This document shows positions 26,550 through 35,957 of a stretch of DNA of 64,000 nucleotides, piece by piece. Position 1 is the first letter of the stretch. Every line of letters starts with the position of its first letter. The position numbers and the translations under genes were made by a program. Origin of the DNA: Christensenellaceae bacterium (GTDB lineage: Bacteria; Bacillota; Clostridia; Christensenellales; Christensenellaceae); assembly GCA_022846035.1 (NCBI GenBank), contig AP025580.1:1550001-1614000 (forward strand), written 5' to 3'. The notes beneath the pieces are model-generated. The model ran no database searches. It was not told the origin of the DNA and worked only from the letters and a program-made list of their open reading frames with translations.

Positions 26550-28330
26550 AGCAGATTAACTACAAAAAGCTAATACTTCCGAATATCCCCTATGTGTTCT
26601 TTGTCTATCTCTTTGATAAAGTCGGACAGGCGGTGCGGCTTGCCCCCGGCGCGGATATTTCCGCAAAGATACTGAATATCACGCAGGGATTTTCCGCAGC
26701 CTTTGAAAGTGCCTTGCCGAGCATTTACCCGCTGGATTTGCTTGTCGGCATTGTCGGCGCGGTGATTATCCGCTTGATTGTCTATGTCAAAGGGAAAAAC
26801 GCGAAGAAATACCGCAAGGGCGCGGAGTACGGCTCTGCCCGATGGGGAAACGCCGAAGATATTAAGCCCTACATAGACCCGGAGTTTCAAAACAACATCA
26901 TTTTGACACAGACGGAACGCCTTACCATGAACAGCCGCCCGAAGCAGCCGAAGTACGCAAGAAATAAGAACGTCGTCGTGATCGGCGGCAGCGGCAGCGG
27001 AAAAACAAGGTTTTTCGTCAAGCCGAATTTAATGCAGCTTCATTCCTCTTACGTCTTGACAGACCCGAAAGGTACGGTTTTGATTGAGTGCGGGAAGCTG
27101 CTGCAACGGGCGGGCTACCGCATTAAGGTACTGAATACGATTAACTTCAAAAAATCTATGCACTACAACCCCTTTGTGTATATCCGCAGCGAGAAAGATA
27201 TTTTGAAGCTGGTAAACACGTTGATAGCGAATACCAAAGGCGAGGGAGAAAAAAGTGCGGAGGATTTTTGGGTAAAAGCGGAAAGGTTATTGTATTGCGC
27301 ATTGGTTGGCTACATCTGGTATGAAGCCCCCGCCGAGGAAATGAACTTTATTACCCTGTTGGAACTTATCAACGCCAGCGAAGCCCGCGAGGACGACGAG
27401 GAATATCAAAGCCCCGTCGATCTGCTGTTTGCCGACTTGGAAGAACGCGACCCCGACCATTTCGCGGTGAAGCAGTACCGAAAATATAAATTGGCGGCGG
27501 GCAAAACAGCAAAATCAATCCTCATTTCTTGCGGTGCGAGGCTTGCGCCTTTTGATATTAAGGAATTGCGCGATCTCATGTCCTACGACGAATTAGAACT
27601 TGACACGTTAGGCGACAGAAAGAGCGCACTTTTCCTCATAATGAGCGATACGGACAGCACGTTTAATTTTGTTATCGCTATGCTGCAATCGCAGCTTTTC
27701 AATTTGCTTTGCGACAAAGCGGACGACGAATATAACGGCAAATTGCCTGTTCACGTCCGCTTTTTGCTTGACGAGTTTGCGAACATCGGACAGATACCCC
27801 GATTTGATAAACTGATTGCCACAATCCGCAGCCGGGAAATGTCCGCTTCTATCATTCTGCAATCGCAGAGCCAGCTAAAAGCCATTTACAAGGACGCGGC
27901 AGAAATCATACTTGATAATGCCGACAGCACCTTGTTTTTGGGAGGACGTGGGAAAAATGCAAAGGATATTTCGGATAACTTGGGACGGGAAACAATTGAC
28001 AGTTTCAACACTTCCGAAAATCGCGGCACGCAGGTTTCTCATGGACTTACTTATCAAAAATTAGGAAAGGAGTTGATGACACAGGACGAAATAGCAGTTA
28101 TGGACGGTGGGAAATGTATTTTGCAGCTACGCGGTGTACGTCCCTTTTTAAGCGACAAATACGATATAACGAAACACCCGAACTACAAATACCTTTCCGA
28201 CTTCGACAAGAAAAACGCTTTTGATGTGGAACGGTATATGTCTACCCGCCCGGCAATAGTAAAGCCCGATGAAGCCTTTGACATATACGAAATAGATTTG
28301 TCCGACGAGGACGCAGCCGCCGAGGAATAA
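26546..28330 (+). CDS. VirD4-type coupling protein (TraG/PcfC)
   Basis: The 594-residue ATPase has two hydrophobic stretches at the N-terminus (about 10-30 and 65-80), Walker A VIGGSGSGKTRFF (about residues 147-159) and Walker B HVRFLLDEFANIG, followed by TIRSREMSASIILQSQSQL. This is the T4SS_DNA_transf layout. It couples the relaxase-DNA complex to the secretion channel at the membrane. The start overlaps the pcfB stop (ATGA). Length agrees with Tn1549-type VirD4 proteins. Confidence 0.93.
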   Translation: MKQINYKKLILPNIPYVFFVYLFDKVGQAVRLAPGADISAKILNITQGFSAAFESALPSIYPLDLLVGIVGAVIIRLIVYVKGKNAKKYRKGAEYGSARWGNAEDIKPYIDPEFQNNIILTQTERLTMNSRPKQPKYARNKNVVVIGGSGSGKTRFFVKPNLMQLHSSYVLTDPKGTVLIECGKLLQRAGYRIKVLNTINFKKSMHYNPFVYIRSEKDILKLVNTLIANTKGEGEKSAEDFWVKAERLLYCALVGYIWYEAPAEEMNFITLLELINASEAREDDEEYQSPVDLLFADLEERDPDHFAVKQYRKYKLAAGKTAKSILISCGARLAPFDIKELRDLMSYDELELDTLGDRKSALFLIMSDTDSTFNFVIAMLQSQLFNLLCDKADDEYNGKLPVHVRFLLDEFANIGQIPRFDKLIATIRSREMSASIILQSQSQLKAIYKDAAEIILDNADSTLFLGGRGKNAKDISDNLGRETIDSFNTSENRGTQVSHGLTYQKLGKELMTQDEIAVMDGGKCILQLRGVRPFLSDKYDITKHPNYKYLSDFDKKNAFDVERYMSTRPAIVKPDEAFDIYEIDLSDEDAAAEE

Positions 28331-28393
28331 CGGCGGCATTTTCATTTTCAACAACATTTTTTGAGCCGCAAAGCGGCAGAAAGCGAGGTTTAT

Positions 28394-28609
28394 ATGGATT
28401 TCTTTAACAGCGCAGTTGGTGTATTGCAGACTTTGGTTATCGCGCTTGGCGCAGGTCTTGGCATTTGGGGGGCTATCAACCTCATGGAGGGTTACGGCAA
28501 CGACAATCCGGGCGCAAAGAGCCAGGGCATGAAGCAGCTTATGGCGGGCGGTGGCGTCGCGTTGATCGGCGGCACCCTTGTTCCGCTTCTTTCCAAACTT
28601 TTTGGATAA
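28394..28609 (+). CDS. Maff2 family membrane protein
   Basis: The 71-residue protein has two membrane segments (VLQTLVIALGAGLGIWGAINL and GGGVALIGGTLVPLL) joined by the loop GYGNDNPGAKSQGMKQ, the Maff2 pattern. These small VirB2/VirB3-like proteins lie between VirD4 and TrbL in Clostridia ICEs and probably form part of the channel. The ATG at 28394 follows GAGG; an upstream in-frame ATG has no ribosome site. Confidence 0.8.
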   Translation: MDFFNSAVGVLQTLVIALGAGLGIWGAINLMEGYGNDNPGAKSQGMKQLMAGGGVALIGGTLVPLLSKLFG

Positions 28610-28679
28610 TGCCTAAAACAAATACCACCCGCCGCGCCCTCTCGGAAACGGGAGGGCGCGGGAAAGGAGGGATTAACTT

Positions 28680-29543
28680 TTGATATGGCAGATGATTGAA
28701 GATTGGTTTCGCGGCATTTTGACAGACGGGATTTTATCGAACCTCTCCGGCTTGTTTGACAGCGTAAATACAGAGGTTGGAGAAATTGCAACGCAAGTCG
28801 GCACGACCCCCGCCGGGTGGAACGCGGGCATATTCAACATGATACGCAGCCTTTCGGAAAACGTCATTGTACCGATTGCGGGCGTTATCATTACCTTTGT
28901 CATGTGTTATGAACTAATCCAGCTTGTAATTGAAAAAAACAATCTGCACGATCTCGACACTTGGATTTTTTTCAAATGGATTTTCAAAACCTTTGTTGCG
29001 GTGCTGCTGGTAACAAACACTTGGAACATCGTCATGGGAGTTTTCGACGTTACGCAGAGCGTCGTCAATCAGAGCGCGGGGGTTATCATATCCGATACAA
29101 GCATAGACGTTACCACCGTCATTACCGACATTGAAGCAAAACTCGACGCTATGAGCGTGGGCGGTCTTTTGGGGTTATGGTTTCAATCCCTCTTTGTAGG
29201 GCTTACCATGAAAGCCCTGTCAATCTGCATTATGCTTGTGGTGTATGGGCGCATGATTGAAATATATCTTGTAACGAGCGTTGCCCCTATCCCGATGGCA
29301 ACAATGGTAAATCACGAATGGGGCAGCATGGGACAGAATTACTTAAAATCTTTGCTTGCGCTTGGTTTTCAGGCGTTTCTGATCTTGGTGTGTGTCGGCA
29401 TTTATGCGGTGTTGATACAAACAATCGCAGCGACCGACGACATTTCCGGCGCGATCTGGGCTTGCATGGGCTATACCGTCCTCTTGTGCTTTACGCTTTT
29501 CAAAACGGGAAGCCTTGCAAAGAGCGTCTTTTCGGCACATTAA
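28680..29543 (+). CDS. TrbL/VirB6-like conjugal transfer membrane protein
   Basis: The 287-residue protein has about six hydrophobic segments, with a soluble start (MIEDWFRGILTDGILSNLSG) and the family sequence IYLVTSVAPIPMATMVNHEWG. Its size and position after Maff2 match the VirB6/TrbL channel subunit. The start codon is TTG at 28680: AAAGGAGG ends 9 nt before it. The product sits in the membrane and forms part of the DNA-translocation pore. Confidence 0.85.
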   Translation: MIWQMIEDWFRGILTDGILSNLSGLFDSVNTEVGEIATQVGTTPAGWNAGIFNMIRSLSENVIVPIAGVIITFVMCYELIQLVIEKNNLHDLDTWIFFKWIFKTFVAVLLVTNTWNIVMGVFDVTQSVVNQSAGVIISDTSIDVTTVITDIEAKLDAMSVGGLLGLWFQSLFVGLTMKALSICIMLVVYGRMIEIYLVTSVAPIPMATMVNHEWGSMGQNYLKSLLALGFQAFLILVCVGIYAVLIQTIAATDDISGAIWACMGYTVLLCFTLFKTGSLAKSVFSAH

Positions 29544-29559
29544 GGGGGTGAGTTATGAT

Positions 29560-30456
29560 TTGAAAATCGGTTTAATCGACGTTGACAGCCATAATTTCCC
29601 CAACCTCTGCTTGATGAAGCTATCCGCGTATCATAAAGCAAAGGGGCATACGGTGGAATGGTGGAACGCAAAGGGGCGGTACGACCTTGTATATAAAAGC
29701 CGCGTCTTTACGGACACCTATTCCAAAGACACGATAACCGTTACCAACGCGGAACAAGTTATTTTCGGCGGTACGGGCTACGACACGAAAAACCGCTTGC
29801 CGCCGGAAGTGGAACACAGTTACCCGGATTATTCTATCTACCCGCAGTTTTTCGGGATTGCCTACGGCTTTTTAAGCCGGGGTTGTCCAAGAAATTGCGG
29901 GTTTTGCATTGTCAGCAGTAAAGAGGGACGCAAAAGTGTTAAGGTTGCGGATTTGTCCGAGTTTTGGAAATGGCAGCCGGAAATAAAAATCATGGACGCT
30001 AATCTGCTTGCCTGTCCCGACCATGAAAATCTCATTGAGCAGCTTATACGAAGCCGCGCATGGGTGGATTTTTCGCAAGGGCTGGATATTCGCCTTGTGA
30101 ACAGGGATAATGTCAGCCTGTTAAATCGGGTACGGATAAAAGCGGTACATTTTGCATGGGATAATCCCGACGAGGACTTAACCGGGTATTTCCAACGTTT
30201 TTTGGATTTGACCGCCATTAAGAGCAGCCGCCAGCGGCGCGTGTATGTTCTTACCAACTACGGCAGCACTCACGAACAGGATTTATACCGCGTGAACACC
30301 TTGCGGGCTATGGGCTTTGACCCGTATGTGATGATTTACGAGCGTCCAACCGCCCCGCCTGTTACCCGCCATTTGCAACGGTGGGTAAATAACAAACGGC
30401 TTTTCTATGCTGTCCCCCGTTTTGAAGATTACATTCCGGGCAGAAAGGAGGTTTGA
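29560..30456 (+). CDS. Radical SAM protein in the transfer operon
   Basis: The 298-residue protein has an N-terminal alpha/beta part (KIGLIDVDSHNFPNLCLMKLS, a B12-binding-like fold without an obvious cobalamin His motif). A radical SAM core follows with the cluster motif CPRNCGFC (CX3CX2C) after FLSRG. Later stretches LLACPDHENLIEQL and VYVLTNYGSTHEQD fit the TIM barrel. The substrate is unknown. A TTG at 29560 lies about 10 nt after AAGGGGG and is the best start. Such genes occur at this place in related ICEs, but no transfer role is established to my knowledge. Confidence 0.78.
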   Translation: MKIGLIDVDSHNFPNLCLMKLSAYHKAKGHTVEWWNAKGRYDLVYKSRVFTDTYSKDTITVTNAEQVIFGGTGYDTKNRLPPEVEHSYPDYSIYPQFFGIAYGFLSRGCPRNCGFCIVSSKEGRKSVKVADLSEFWKWQPEIKIMDANLLACPDHENLIEQLIRSRAWVDFSQGLDIRLVNRDNVSLLNRVRIKAVHFAWDNPDEDLTGYFQRFLDLTAIKSSRQRRVYVLTNYGSTHEQDLYRVNTLRAMGFDPYVMIYERPTAPPVTRHLQRWVNNKRLFYAVPRFEDYIPGRKEV

Positions 30457-30457
30457 A

Positions 30458-30850
30458 ATGGCGTATGTAACCGTCCCAAAGGACTTAACAAAAATCAAAA
30501 GCAAGGTAATGTTCAACCTTACGAAACGACAGCTAATTTGTTTCAGCGCGGCGGTAGCAATCGGACTGCCGCTGTTCTTTTTGGTAAAAGACAGCGTTGG
30601 AACAACCACAGCGGCATTGTGCATGGTGCTTGCCATGCTGCCTATGTTTTTGCTTGCCATGTACGAGAAAAACGGGCAACCGCTGGAAGTGATTATTCGG
30701 CAATTTGTGGAAGTGAAGTTTCTTCGCCCCAAAGAGCGACCTTATCAGACCAACAATTTTTATGCCGCCCTTGCGCGGCAAGAGCGATTAGATAAGGAGG
30801 TACGGGCGATTGTCAAAGGAAAAGGGAAAGACCCAAAACGAAAAGCGTAA
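30458..30850 (+). CDS. PrgI family membrane protein
   Basis: The 130-residue protein starts MAYVTVPKDLTKIKSKVMFNL and has two membrane segments (about 28-45 and 50-68), then QPLEVIIRQFVEVKFLRPKERPY, the PrgI pattern. It is the VirB3-like partner that precedes VirB4 in Gram-positive type IV systems. The ATG follows AAAGGAGG with six bases between; the longer upstream frame overlaps the radical SAM gene and is not needed. Confidence 0.85.
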   Translation: MAYVTVPKDLTKIKSKVMFNLTKRQLICFSAAVAIGLPLFFLVKDSVGTTTAALCMVLAMLPMFLLAMYEKNGQPLEVIIRQFVEVKFLRPKERPYQTNNFYAALARQERLDKEVRAIVKGKGKDPKRKA

Positions 30851-32294
30851 ACTTACGCGGCAGGAAAAGAAACAGATCGACGCGCTTATCCGGCAGGCAA
30901 AGGGCGACGGGAAGCCCCATACGGCGCAGGACAGCATACCGTTTGAGCGAATGTATAAGGACGGGATTTGCCGCCTTGCAAACGGGCGGTATTCCAAGTG
31001 CATTGAGTTTGAGGACATCAACTATCAGCTTGCGCAGCCGGACGACAAAACCGCCATTTTTGAAGCCCTTTGCGATATGTATAACTCGTTCGACGCTTCT
31101 ATCAGCGTGCAGCTTTCCCTAATCAGCCGCCATGCGAACAAGGACGATTTCAAGAACAGTATCACGATTGCGCCGCAGAATGATGACTTCGACAGTATCA
31201 GAGCAGAATACACCGAAATGCTTAGAACGCAGCTTGAACGCGGAAACAACGGGCTTATCAAGACCAAGTTTCTCACCTTTACCGTTGAAGCAAAGGACAT
31301 TAGATCGGCGCGGGCAAGGTTTTCCCGCATCGAGGCGGACACCCTGAACCGCTTCAAGGTCATGGGCGCGGCGGCAAAGGTGCTGGACGGCAAGGAGCGG
31401 CTGGCGCTGCTGCACGGCCTCCTCCATCCCAAAGGGGAGCCCTTCGCCTTTGAATGGGACTGGCTGGCGCCCTCCGGCCTGTCCGTGAAGGATTTTATCG
31501 CGCCGTCCTCTTTCCGATTTGGCGACGGGCGAATGTTTCAAATGGGCGGCAAGTTTGGCGCAGTTTCCTTTTTGCAGATCGTCGCGCCGGAACTCTCCGA
31601 CCGTATGCTTGCCGACTTCATGGACGCGGAAAACGGGATTATCGTCAATCTGCACATTCAGAGTATCGACCACAACGAAGCAATCAAGACGATTAAGCGC
31701 AAGATTACCGACCTTGACCGTATGAAAATCGAGGAACAGAAAAAAGCAATCCGCAGCGGCTACGACATGGATATTATTCCGTCCGACCTTGCCACCTACG
31801 GCGGGGAAGCAAAAAACCTACTCCGCGATTTGCAGAGCCGCAACGAAAGAATGTTTCTGCTTACGCTGCTTGTCTTAAACCTTGCAGATACCAAGCAGAA
31901 ATTGGATAACGAAGTATTTGGAGCGGCGGCAATCGCGCAGAAATACAACTGCATTTTGACCCGCCTTGACTACCGGCAGGAACAGGGGCTTATGTCCTCT
32001 ATCCCGTTGGGGGAAAACCTTATCCATATCCAGCGCGGCTTGACGACCAGCAGCACCGCCGTTTTCGTTCCCTTTACGGTGCAAGAGCTGTTCCAAAGCG
32101 GCGAAGCATTGTATTACGGCTTAAACGCCCTTTCCAACAACATGATTTTGTGCGACCGAAAGAAGCTGAAAAATCCCAACGGCTTGATACTCGGCACACC
32201 GGGCAGTGGCAAAAGTTTTTCTGCAAAACGCGAAATCACAAACGCTTTTCTTATCACGTCCGACGACATTATCATTTGCGACCCCGAAGCCGAA
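30810..32294 (+). CDS. VirB4 ATPase, exon 1
   Basis: This exon encodes the first 495 residues of a VirB4-type ATPase. It starts at TTG 30810, 9 nt after AAGGAGG, with the start overlapping prgI. The N-terminal domain has PFERMYKDGICRL and FEDINYQLAQ; near the end comes Walker A GTPGSGKSFSAK and then IICDPEAE. The frame then enters group II intron 1 and meets a stop 21 bp later. Walker B lies in exon 3, so the ATPase is only functional after two splicing events. The spliced product would be 798 residues, normal for the Tn1549-type family. Confidence 0.9.
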
Positions 32295-34611
32295 GTGCGA
32301 CACGAAGTCGCGTAATTGAATTGCTGAACAAGCTGCCCTATCCATTTGGGGTAATCCTACCACAGCCTGCGTCGCTGGTAACGGCGGGGTGGGAAGCCTG
32401 TGGGACAACGTGGGAAAGCTGCGAGCCTAACGTAGCCGTACTGCCAGGATAAGTGTGCCATGGAGAACGTAACGTGAATCATCGCAAGGGTCGTTACAGG
32501 GAATAGGCGAAATCAGGCTGACACGCCTACACCAAAAGGTGCGGAGGTGGCCGTGGGAACTTTCGCAATCCCCCGGCAAATGGACATCATTCCTCCCGGC
32601 TCAAAGATGGCTCCTAAAGCACGCACAATTATTCAATACGCGGAACGTGGTAAACCCTATGTGTTCCTCTAATTCAATGAGAGGTATCGACCCCGTAAGG
32701 GGAAGAAATGACACAGAGGGTAGAGGAACGGGATAAAAAGCGAACGGCTCTGCTGTAATGGTGGAGCATAGGGGCTCTGCCCTGACCTGAAAGGGTGCTG
32801 ACTTATCCCACGGTATTTCATAGCAAGAAAAGGAGGTAAACCTATGAACGGTAATTGTTCAACGACGAAGCGGAAACGCTCTGAGAGATTGCCGAACGCG
32901 GCAAAGCTGGCATTCCAGTGGAATCATGTAGATTGGAAAAAAGCCGAGGCCGAGGTTAATAGGCTGCAAGCCCGGATTGCTAAGGCGACCAAAGAAAAGA
33001 AATGGAACACAGTAAAACGACTGCAATATCTGCTTACGCATTCGTACTACGCAAAACTGCTGGCGGTCCAAAAAGTAACCACCAACAAAGGGAAAAACAC
33101 ACCCGGTATCGACAAACAACGGTGGAGCACACCTGCGCAAAAGATGTGGGCGGTGTTGTCCCTGACGGATAAGAACTACAAAGCCAGTCCCCTCCGCCGG
33201 GTATACATCGACAAGAAGAACAAAAAGGCGAAACGCCCTCTTGGGATTCCCACGATGTATGACCGGGCCATGCAGGCGCTCTATGCGCTGGCACTGGACC
33301 CCGTGGCAGAAACGGCGGCAGATCCCCGCTCTTTCGGATTCAGAAAGGGACGGTGCTGTCAGGATGCCTGTGAATATATTTTTGCGGACATGAGCCGCAG
33401 AAACGTCAGTCCACAGTGGGTACTGGAAGGTGACATCAAGGGTTGCTTCGACCATATCAGCCATCAGTGGCTGATTGACAACATCCCCATGGACAAGTCA
33501 ATTTTGAAGCAATTCCTGAAAGCCGGCTTTGTATTTCAGGGTGAGCTGTTTCCCACAGAGGCGGGTACGCCCCAAGGCGGCATTATCTCTCCGATTCTGG
33601 CGAATATGGCGCTGGATGGGATGCAAAAGCTGCTCTCCGACCGGTTCCATACCAACCGGCTGGGCAAAGTGGACAATCGGTTCCGCAACGCCCACAAGGT
33701 AAATCTGGTGCGGTATGCCGATGATTTTATCGTAACGGCGGCCACAAAGGAAATTGCCGAAGAGGCCAAAGAACTGATTCGTGATTTCCTGAAAACCAGA
33801 GGTCTGGAACTGTCTGAGGAGAAAACGCTCATCACCCACATTGATGACGGATTTGATATGCTGGGCTGGACTTTCCGGAAATTTAACGGAAAGCTCATTG
33901 TGAAGCCGTCAAAAAAGTCTTTGAAAGCATTCACGGCCAGCTTGTCTGAAACCATCCTTGGACGCGGTAAGGCTTGGAAACAGAACCTTCTGATTGAAAA
34001 GCTGAACCAACAAATCCGGGGCTGGACGAACTATCATCGATCGGTCTGTGCCAGTGAGGCGTTTACGCACATCGACTATGTTCTCTATGAACTGCTGTGG
34101 AGGTGGGCCAAACGCCGTCACCCCCACAAGGGGAAATGGTGGGTATCCACAAACTACTGGCACCGCAGAGGAAACCGAAACTGGGTATTCTCCACGGAGG
34201 ACAAAGAACTTCTGCGGGTGGATCACATTCCTATTATCCGACATACAAAAGTACGAATGGACGCCAATCCCTACCTGGAGCCGGAATATTTTCATGCCAG
34301 GCAATTCAGCCGCGGCATGAAGCGTTTTACCGGCAGGTTCAAACAGATTTGGAAGAATCAAAACGGATGTTGCCATCATTGTGGGCTTCCGATGGACATT
34401 CAGGACGAAAGAGAAATCTTTTTCAAGGTCCCGAAATCCAAAGGCGGCAAAGAGGAGGTGCGCAATATGGCCTATGTCCACAAATACTGTAACCAACTCT
34501 ACTTTGAGCGCCGCGCGAAAGCGTGATGAAATGCTTGAGCCGTATGAGTGGAAACGCTCACGTACGGTTCTTAGACGGGAAGGGGCGAGTAATCGCCCCG
34601 ACCTAGTCGAC
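32295..34611 (+). mobile_element. Group II intron 1 in virB4
   Basis: The 5' end is GTGCGACACG (consensus GUGYG) right after codon GAA. Domain V is at 34537-34570 (34 nt: GAGCCGTATGAGTGGAAACG, then CTCACGTACGGTTC). Domain VI, with GGGGCG / CGCCCC and a bulged A, follows, and the intron ends in GTCGAC. Joining 32294 to 34612 gives PEAE-YYPLVGRLKGQV, the usual VirB4 sequence. The intron is 2317 bp and has its own reverse transcriptase/maturase in domain IV. Confidence 0.92.
32844..34526 (+). CDS. ltrA: Group II intron 1 reverse transcriptase/maturase
   Basis: The 560-residue protein starts behind AAAGGAGG. The RT domain has RPLGIPTMYDRAMQAL, LEGDIKGCFDHISH, GTPQGGIISPILAN and the catalytic VRYADDFIV. 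Domain X (maturase) has LIEKLNQQIRGWTNYH. The C-terminus has an HNH-like zinc knuckle (CCHHCGLP and YVHKYCNQLYF) for target-DNA cleavage. It helps splicing of the surrounding intron and mediates retrohoming. Confidence 0.93.
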   Translation: MNGNCSTTKRKRSERLPNAAKLAFQWNHVDWKKAEAEVNRLQARIAKATKEKKWNTVKRLQYLLTHSYYAKLLAVQKVTTNKGKNTPGIDKQRWSTPAQKMWAVLSLTDKNYKASPLRRVYIDKKNKKAKRPLGIPTMYDRAMQALYALALDPVAETAADPRSFGFRKGRCCQDACEYIFADMSRRNVSPQWVLEGDIKGCFDHISHQWLIDNIPMDKSILKQFLKAGFVFQGELFPTEAGTPQGGIISPILANMALDGMQKLLSDRFHTNRLGKVDNRFRNAHKVNLVRYADDFIVTAATKEIAEEAKELIRDFLKTRGLELSEEKTLITHIDDGFDMLGWTFRKFNGKLIVKPSKKSLKAFTASLSETILGRGKAWKQNLLIEKLNQQIRGWTNYHRSVCASEAFTHIDYVLYELLWRWAKRRHPHKGKWWVSTNYWHRRGNRNWVFSTEDKELLRVDHIPIIRHTKVRMDANPYLEPEYFHARQFSRGMKRFTGRFKQIWKNQNGCCHHCGLPMDIQDEREIFFKVPKSKGGKEEVRNMAYVHKYCNQLYFERRAKA

Positions 34612-35085
34612 TATTACCCCCTTGTCGGACGTTTGAAAGGACAGGTTATCAAGGTTTCGCAGAACAGCACGCAGTACATTAACCCTATGGATATTAACCT
34701 CAATTACAGCGAGGGCGACACGCCCATAGCCTTAAAGAGCGACTTTATCCTTTCCTTTTGCGAACTCATTATGGGCGGCAAAAACGGGCTGGAAGCTGTC
34801 GAAAAGACCTTGATTGACCGCGCTGTTATCAGCGTGTACCGCAACTACCTTGCCGACCCGAAGCCGGAGAATATGCCGATTTTGGGCGACCTCTACGACG
34901 AGATCAAGAAGCAGCCGGAAAAGGAAGCGCAGCGTATCGCGGCGGCATTGGAACTCTATGTAAACGGCAGCTTGAACATTTTTAACCACAGGACAAACGT
35001 TGACATTCATAATCGCCTTGTCTGCTTTGATATTAAGGAACTCGGTACGCAGCTTAAAAAAGTCGGTATGCTTATCGTCCAAGAC
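34612..35085 (+). CDS. VirB4 ATPase, exon 2
   Basis: This exon has 474 bp (158 codons) in frame with exon 1. It reads YYPLVGRLKGQVIKV, YINPMDINLNYSEGD, KSDFILSFCELIMGG and RLVCFDIKELGTQLKK, ending VGMLIVQD. Intron 2 follows at once (GTGCGC). The exon lies wholly between two group II introns. Confidence 0.9.
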
Positions 35086-35957
35086 GTGCGCTTTGTTTCT
35101 TGTTAATCTCCATAGAAATATGGAACAAAGCAAGACAGATTTCTAATGAAATCTGAACTCTATATTCGATTTGACAGGGGAAGTTCCTGTCTGACCCGGT
35201 GTGACGGGTTACAAAAATTCTAATCTCCGACGTGCATTTCATTGTGACAGGTGAATTGTACGAAGCTCGGTGAAAAGCGGGGAAGAAGCTTGAGACAGCT
35301 TGGATAACCGCAAGAAGCTATAAATTAGTCATGTCCAGTATATTTTGTTGCAATCGACAAAAGTCCTGAGTGTAAGGCTCGTAAACGATGGGATGATAAC
35401 ACAGCCATCCTCCCCATGTGGGGTGCTGTCGCCGTTGAAATATGTCTTGGTGGAAAACGGCAGAAAACCGGAATGGTCGAATGTCACTGGCAATCAATCA
35501 CACAAGCCAGTGATGGCAGCCGGGTCAGAGGGACGGGCTAAAACTAAATGTAAAGCTAGAATATAGGGAACAAAGGAACCGTGGACGGCGCTCCGGTACA
35601 TGCCGGTGCAAGTAAGGTGTCACCCTTGCCGCACAGGTAGGAAATGACCTGTTAATCCACGGGGCATCAGCCCGTAGTAGTGATGAAGCTCCTGTAATGG
35701 GAGTGGAGCGAAGGGGCATAGTCAATATGGATTCGTATGTGAACAGAAAGTCGAGGAAGCCGTAGGCAAACCTGACTAAAACCAGAAACACAACCTCGGA
35801 AGTCCAATGGTAATAAATCAAGAGGGTGACACAAGAAAAATTTGAGTAAAACAGTATGGAAACAGCTAAGTAGGCAGCAAAAAGGCAACACCAACCAAAG
35901 CCCTGCCCCGGAGTTTTTTGAAACAGGGCCTAAACGTCAGAACGGCAAGCGATATGC

